Positions 60,143-64,000 of a DNA stretch of 64,000 nucleotides are shown in pieces. Made by a program: the position numbers and the translations under genes. Below the pieces are notes generated by a model that saw only the letters and a program-made list of their open reading frames with translations, was not told the origin of the DNA and did not search any database. Source of the DNA: Ecdyonurus torrentis (taxonomy: Eukaryota > Arthropoda > Insecta > Ephemeroptera > Heptageniidae); contig OX439137.1 of assembly GCA_949318235.1 (NCBI GenBank), positions 19,065,798 to 19,129,797 on the forward strand, read 5' to 3'. Numbering within the stretch: the stretch's first letter is position 1; every line of letters begins with the position of its first letter.

Positions 60143-60662
60143 TTTTTGAAGATACCATATCCTAATGTATCACTGTACAAATATTCAGATTTTTCTTTCG
60201 TTACAATTTGTTAGTCAATTACCGCAGTGAAATCAGTGTAGTAGTTTTTTAAAATATCACAACTGTAATCGATTTTAAAAATGAATTTCTATTTGCCTAC
60301 AGCCATACAATGCAGTCAGATGGAGATTTCAGTTGACGCAAAACTCTATCTAAAATACATACATTTTTTTAACAGAATTGATACTATTAACAAGTTAAAG
60401 AAGGATTTCAAGTATGCGAGAAAAAAAAATAATGACAAAAAAATTTACTTATTTTGCGAAGATAATAGCGAAATCCCACGGTTGTCCTATGCTAAGCAAT
60501 GTTATTCATTGCTCAAATATGGCATCAAAGTGCATTTATTATGACGTCATGCGCACGCACCCTATAGCATAAGTTATGTGCTGTGTTTATATATATGTAA
60601 AACTTTTGCTGAAATAATTCAGCATAATTATTATCTTTCTATTTTACACCACGCCTTTCTCC

Positions 60663-60968
60663 TATAGGGTGTATGCATTCATATTAAAGTCGACGTGTTG
60701 GATAACTCAATAACATGGGTGGCATAGGAAAAAACTCATTTTGCCAGTTTAAAAACACTAAATGTATTATTTTTGAGAGCATTGGTGCTGTAAGTATATT
60801 AAATTAGTAACTCAAGTATGCGAGAAAAATAAAAATAACCAAAAAATTAACCGATTTCCCAAAGAAATTTGGTTTAAATGAAGTTTGTCCTATGCTGACC
60901 AATGTTATGCACTACTCCAGTATGGCCTCCAAGTGCAATAAATATGACGTCATCCGCATACACCCATA
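60663..60968. mobile_element. MITE, 'TATAGGGTGTATGC' family
   Basis: TATAGGGTGTATGCATTCAT to GCATACACCCATATA. A half copy directly precedes it at about 60420-60570. Confidence 0.7.
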
Positions 60969-61648
60969 TACATGCTTTAATTTAATTGTCCTAAACTTTA
61001 AAAAAAAAAAAAAAAAATCTCTATCACCGAAGTAACATCCATTGTCCTCGATATCCCATGATCCATGATAATAATCAATTTTTAATAACTTTAACTGGGT
61101 AAAATCAGGCATACAATCTCTCCGTTCTATTTGAACGTTTTGTTTTACAGAGAAATCAGTCTCAAATTTTCACTTATCTCGAACGAGATGTTTATAACAG
61201 AAAATGTAGCTCAATCAGTTTTAATAAATCAAAAGATAAAGATTAATATTATATAAAGTTTATATATCACATATTATGATTTTAATTGTAAAAATACATA
61301 ATAAAACTATTTAAATCATTATTATATGCATAATCCCGCTCTTTTGCATTCATGACCACGCCTATTTTTGCTAGCCACCCTTTTCACGTGTTTCTTTCTC
61401 TTATATTCTCCCTCCGCTTCGACCGACCGTCTCAGTCCTGAGATCATCTTTAAACCGAGCGATAGCTATATTTTTTGTGTGAGAAGTTTGTGTTATACAC
61501 TTTTTTAATTAACTAATCATAGTAGTCTTATTGAAATAAAAAGTAGTTATCATAAAAGTTTTATCCAGAGTAATTTTGTGTGAAAGGAAAAAGTTCAATA
61601 AAAAGTGTTGTTGTTGTCTGCGTGGTGACTTAATTATTTCAAGATCAT

Positions 61649-61658
61649 ATGGCTTCTG
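61649..61658 (+). CDS. Putative first coding exon (Met-Ala-Ser) of a divergent gene
   Basis: ATGGCTTCTG followed by donor GTAAGTAC, after about 250 bases that look like promoter and 5' UTR (CCGCTTCGACCGACCGTCTC). Phase 1. Starts of this type (MAS-G) occur in ADF/cofilin genes, which have an early intron, but nothing downstream confirms this. The next exon was not found in the window. Confidence 0.35.
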
Positions 61659-62279
61659 GTAAGTACATATTATTAATTAAAAATTATAAAACAAAAAGAA
61701 ACCATATAGCCATGTATATTATTTACTATATTTTACCATGCGTTCGTGATCTCTCTCTCTCTCTCTCTCAATCTCTTTGCTTCTTTTTCTTGAAAAAACA
61801 TATTTTTTCGTTTTTATTGCACTTGTAAACAAATGTTACCGTCGGTAAAGCAGAACCAATCAGAGACACTAGAAAATAGCACGTGACCTCTAATTTATCA
61901 CTACGATTATTGTGCTCTTTTTTGTGCTGAAGTTTGCCTTTATTACAAATTTCCACATGGAATTTTCTTCTTCAAACTGACGTCATACGGAGGCAGATAA
62001 ATTAGCTAGCATAGAATAAAATTAATATTTATATACTTCAATTATTAGGTAAATTAGCTATATATTTTCAAACTAATATTTAACGTGTAACGCCAAGAAT
62101 TTTGTTCTGTTTGATAGTTATATTGTTGCTAGCTATCAGTTATGGCGTCCAAGCGCAATTTAACAACAATATATAGGATAGTAAATAAATTTTATTCAAT
62201 TGCTTTCTATTACATAAATTTCATCTTGCATACAAGAAAGCTTTGCAATTGTGTGTATGTTTTTGTTTGTAAGTAAAAA

Positions 62280-62470
62280 ACTGTGAGAATGCAACAGGTT
62301 TGGAAGTGCAGGATTTTGCATGTTTGCCGGCCCGCCAGACAGCGTGGCGGTGACCCCTCATCACCTCTCTATGTGCTTGTCTAGCGCCCCTCCCCTCCAC
62401 TCGTGGTTACCTCTAGTGTCCCCTCTCTCGTCGTGACGAGGCATGATGTAACTTTGAAGCGGGAAAAGAA
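62280..62470. other. GC-richer island
   Basis: Stands out in AT-rich surroundings (CCGGCCCGCCAGACAGCGTG, GCGCCCCTCCCCTCCACTCG). It could be exon, UTR or promoter; I cannot assign it. Confidence 0.3.
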
Positions 62471-62678
62471 AAGTTTATTCCTCGTTCTCTTGCAAGTTTT
62501 TTTTTTTTTTTTTTTAATGTAAATATTTTATAGAATCATGTTATAAAAAAAATCTAGTGTAATATTACTGATTTTTGATTAAATTTTGAAGTTTGTTGTT
62601 CCCTTTTTAATACAAAATTTATTTATAATATAATAAACTAATACGTTGTTATATTATTCGATGACTTCTCTGTCTTTA

Positions 62679-62680
<2 letters not shown>

Positions 62681-62767
<87 letters not shown>
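62681..62767. repeat. (CT)n microsatellite
   Basis: About 87 bases of uninterrupted CT. Confidence 0.97.
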
Positions 62768-62769
<2 letters not shown>

Positions 62770-62936
62770 GTGATAAAATATAAGAAATATAAATTAAGGA
62801 GAAAAGAAGCGCGTGCAATTGTTTACTTTTTTTTTTTTTTTTTTTTTTTAGCATTATGGAACTATACTTTAGATTTTTTTTTTCATAATAATACTGCACA
62901 GAAAGAACAAAAAATATAGCAATACTGTTATAATAA

Positions 62937-63046
62937 TACTGTTCGTAAACCCTGTTCTCTGCTCCTAAATTGACGATTGGTTATTCAAATGGAATGCGCA
63001 TGTTTTTGGTGCAAGTGCAAGTGAAAATGTTTACGAACAACACTAA
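62937..63046. mobile_element. 110-bp palindromic MITE, diverged
   Basis: ACTGTTCGTAAACCCTGTTC to TTTACGAACAACACT. Confidence 0.7.
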
Positions 63047-63054
63047 TTACACTG

Positions 63055-63235
63055 TATAGGGTGTATTCTGATGACGTCATATTTAATGCGCTTGGAGGCC
63101 ATACTGGAGTAGTGAGTAACATTACTGAGCATTGGACAAACTTTGTTTTAGGCAGTTATCTTTGGTAAATCGGTCAATTTTTTGGGTTATTGTTATTTTT
63201 CTCACATACTTGAGATACTAATTCAACATAATTTA
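63055..63235. mobile_element. 'TATAGGGTGTATGC'-family MITE, left part
   Basis: TATAGGGTGTATTCTGATGA, then GGAGGCCATACTGGAGTAGT; the right end is absent. Confidence 0.6.
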
Positions 63236-63459
63236 CCATGCTTACCATGCTGTTGTGTTCTTCATCTTTCTCTCTCAATCTCTTTTTTTTTTTCAAAAAA
63301 CAAACAAAAACTTTCTTTTTTTTTTATTCTTATTATTTTAAAATTTGCTATTTTTGAATTAGGAATTCTATCTTTATTAATGACATCATTTTAAATTAAA
63401 CAAAATATAACGTGTAACGCCGAGAACAAAAATTCTTATCTTTTACGGTTTTGTTATTA

Positions 63460-63571
63460 TAATGCTGTTCGTAAACCCTGTTCTCTGCTCCTAAAATGAC
63501 GATCAACTTTGGTTATTCAAATGGCATGCGCTTTTTTTGGTGCAAGAGAACAGGCTTTACGAACAACACTT
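63460..63571. mobile_element. 110-bp palindromic MITE
   Basis: ATGCTGTTCGTAAACCCTGT to TTACGAACAACACTTG. About 62150 and 63590 also share 'tcagttatggcgtc.aagcgcaat', a further dispersed repeat. Confidence 0.75.
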
Positions 63572-64000
63572 GTATTGTAAGATCAGTTATGGCGTCGAAG
63601 CGCAATGTAATGACAATATGTAGGATAGTAAATCAAATTTATTAAATTGCTTTCTAAAATATAAATTTATTTTGGATATAAGAAAGCTTTGCAATGCATG
63701 TTTTTGTTTGTTAGTAAAATATAATTATAGACAAAAGCATAATATGAAATTAAAGCTTGATTATGCACTATCCGTAAAATAGTAAATTACTTAACGTCAG
63801 GATTTTAAATGTAAAATGAAAATGATATAAAATTAAATTTTTTATATATATCTTTTAATTTATTTAATTTATTTTTTTTTATTATTTTTTTAATGAACCA
63901 AGGAACAGTCTTCTATCTTCCACAAATAGTTATTTGTGGAGTTACTAAAGTAACTTAAGTTTCAGCTCACATAAAATACAAAACGTCAATCTCTTCGTGC

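Noticed and set aside
60281..60544. 87-residue plus-strand frame
   Set aside because: It overlaps MITE-derived sequence (the GAGAAAAA/ATGACGTCAT arm) and has no recognisable domain.

Overview
This is AT-rich, intron-rich animal DNA with GT-AG introns, tRNA-derived SINEs, a LINE remnant, many short inverted-repeat DNA transposons (MITEs) and long microsatellites. The host is an invertebrate metazoan. Complement-control (CCP/sushi) receptors beside a UTP20 orthologue would suit a deuterostome such as a tunicate, but the sequence does not prove a clade. All confident genes are on the minus strand.

Region 1 (1-25.6 kb) holds three tandem paralogous genes for single-pass cell-surface proteins. 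Each opens with a 37-nt coding exon for the start of a signal peptide. Small symmetrical phase 1-1 exons follow, each carrying one cysteine-rich, CCP-related module, and a last exon carries stalk, membrane helix and a tyrosine-bearing tail. Gene 1 (872-4448) runs off the left edge. Gene 2 (7884-15587, 339 aa) lacks the ordinary CCP exon. Gene 3 (18502-25619, 416 aa) has the full set plus a Thr/Pro/Glu-rich, mucin-like stalk. I do not recognise this family by name; domain order suggests adhesion, recognition or complement-type receptors.

Region 2 (28.4-56.5 kb) is one large gene for UTP20 (DRIM), the HEAT-repeat scaffold of the small-subunit processome. I assembled 25 coding exons with matching phases from Met at 56543 to the stop at 28382, about 2740 aa. 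One base appears to be missing from a T6 run (minus strand) near 44460, an apparent frameshift. The introns contain a striking set of palindromes: tandem hairpin satellites, long hairpins with differing cores, a 2.88-kb foldback element with a nested MITE, and many smaller MITEs.

Region 3 (56.5-64 kb) is mostly repeats. A plus-strand start exon (Met-Ala-Ser, 61649-61658) followed by a good donor suggests a divergent gene whose body I could not find.

The two gene regions show no functional link. UTP20 is housekeeping (ribosome biogenesis in the nucleolus). The receptor cluster looks lineage-specific and is the most likely undescribed system here.
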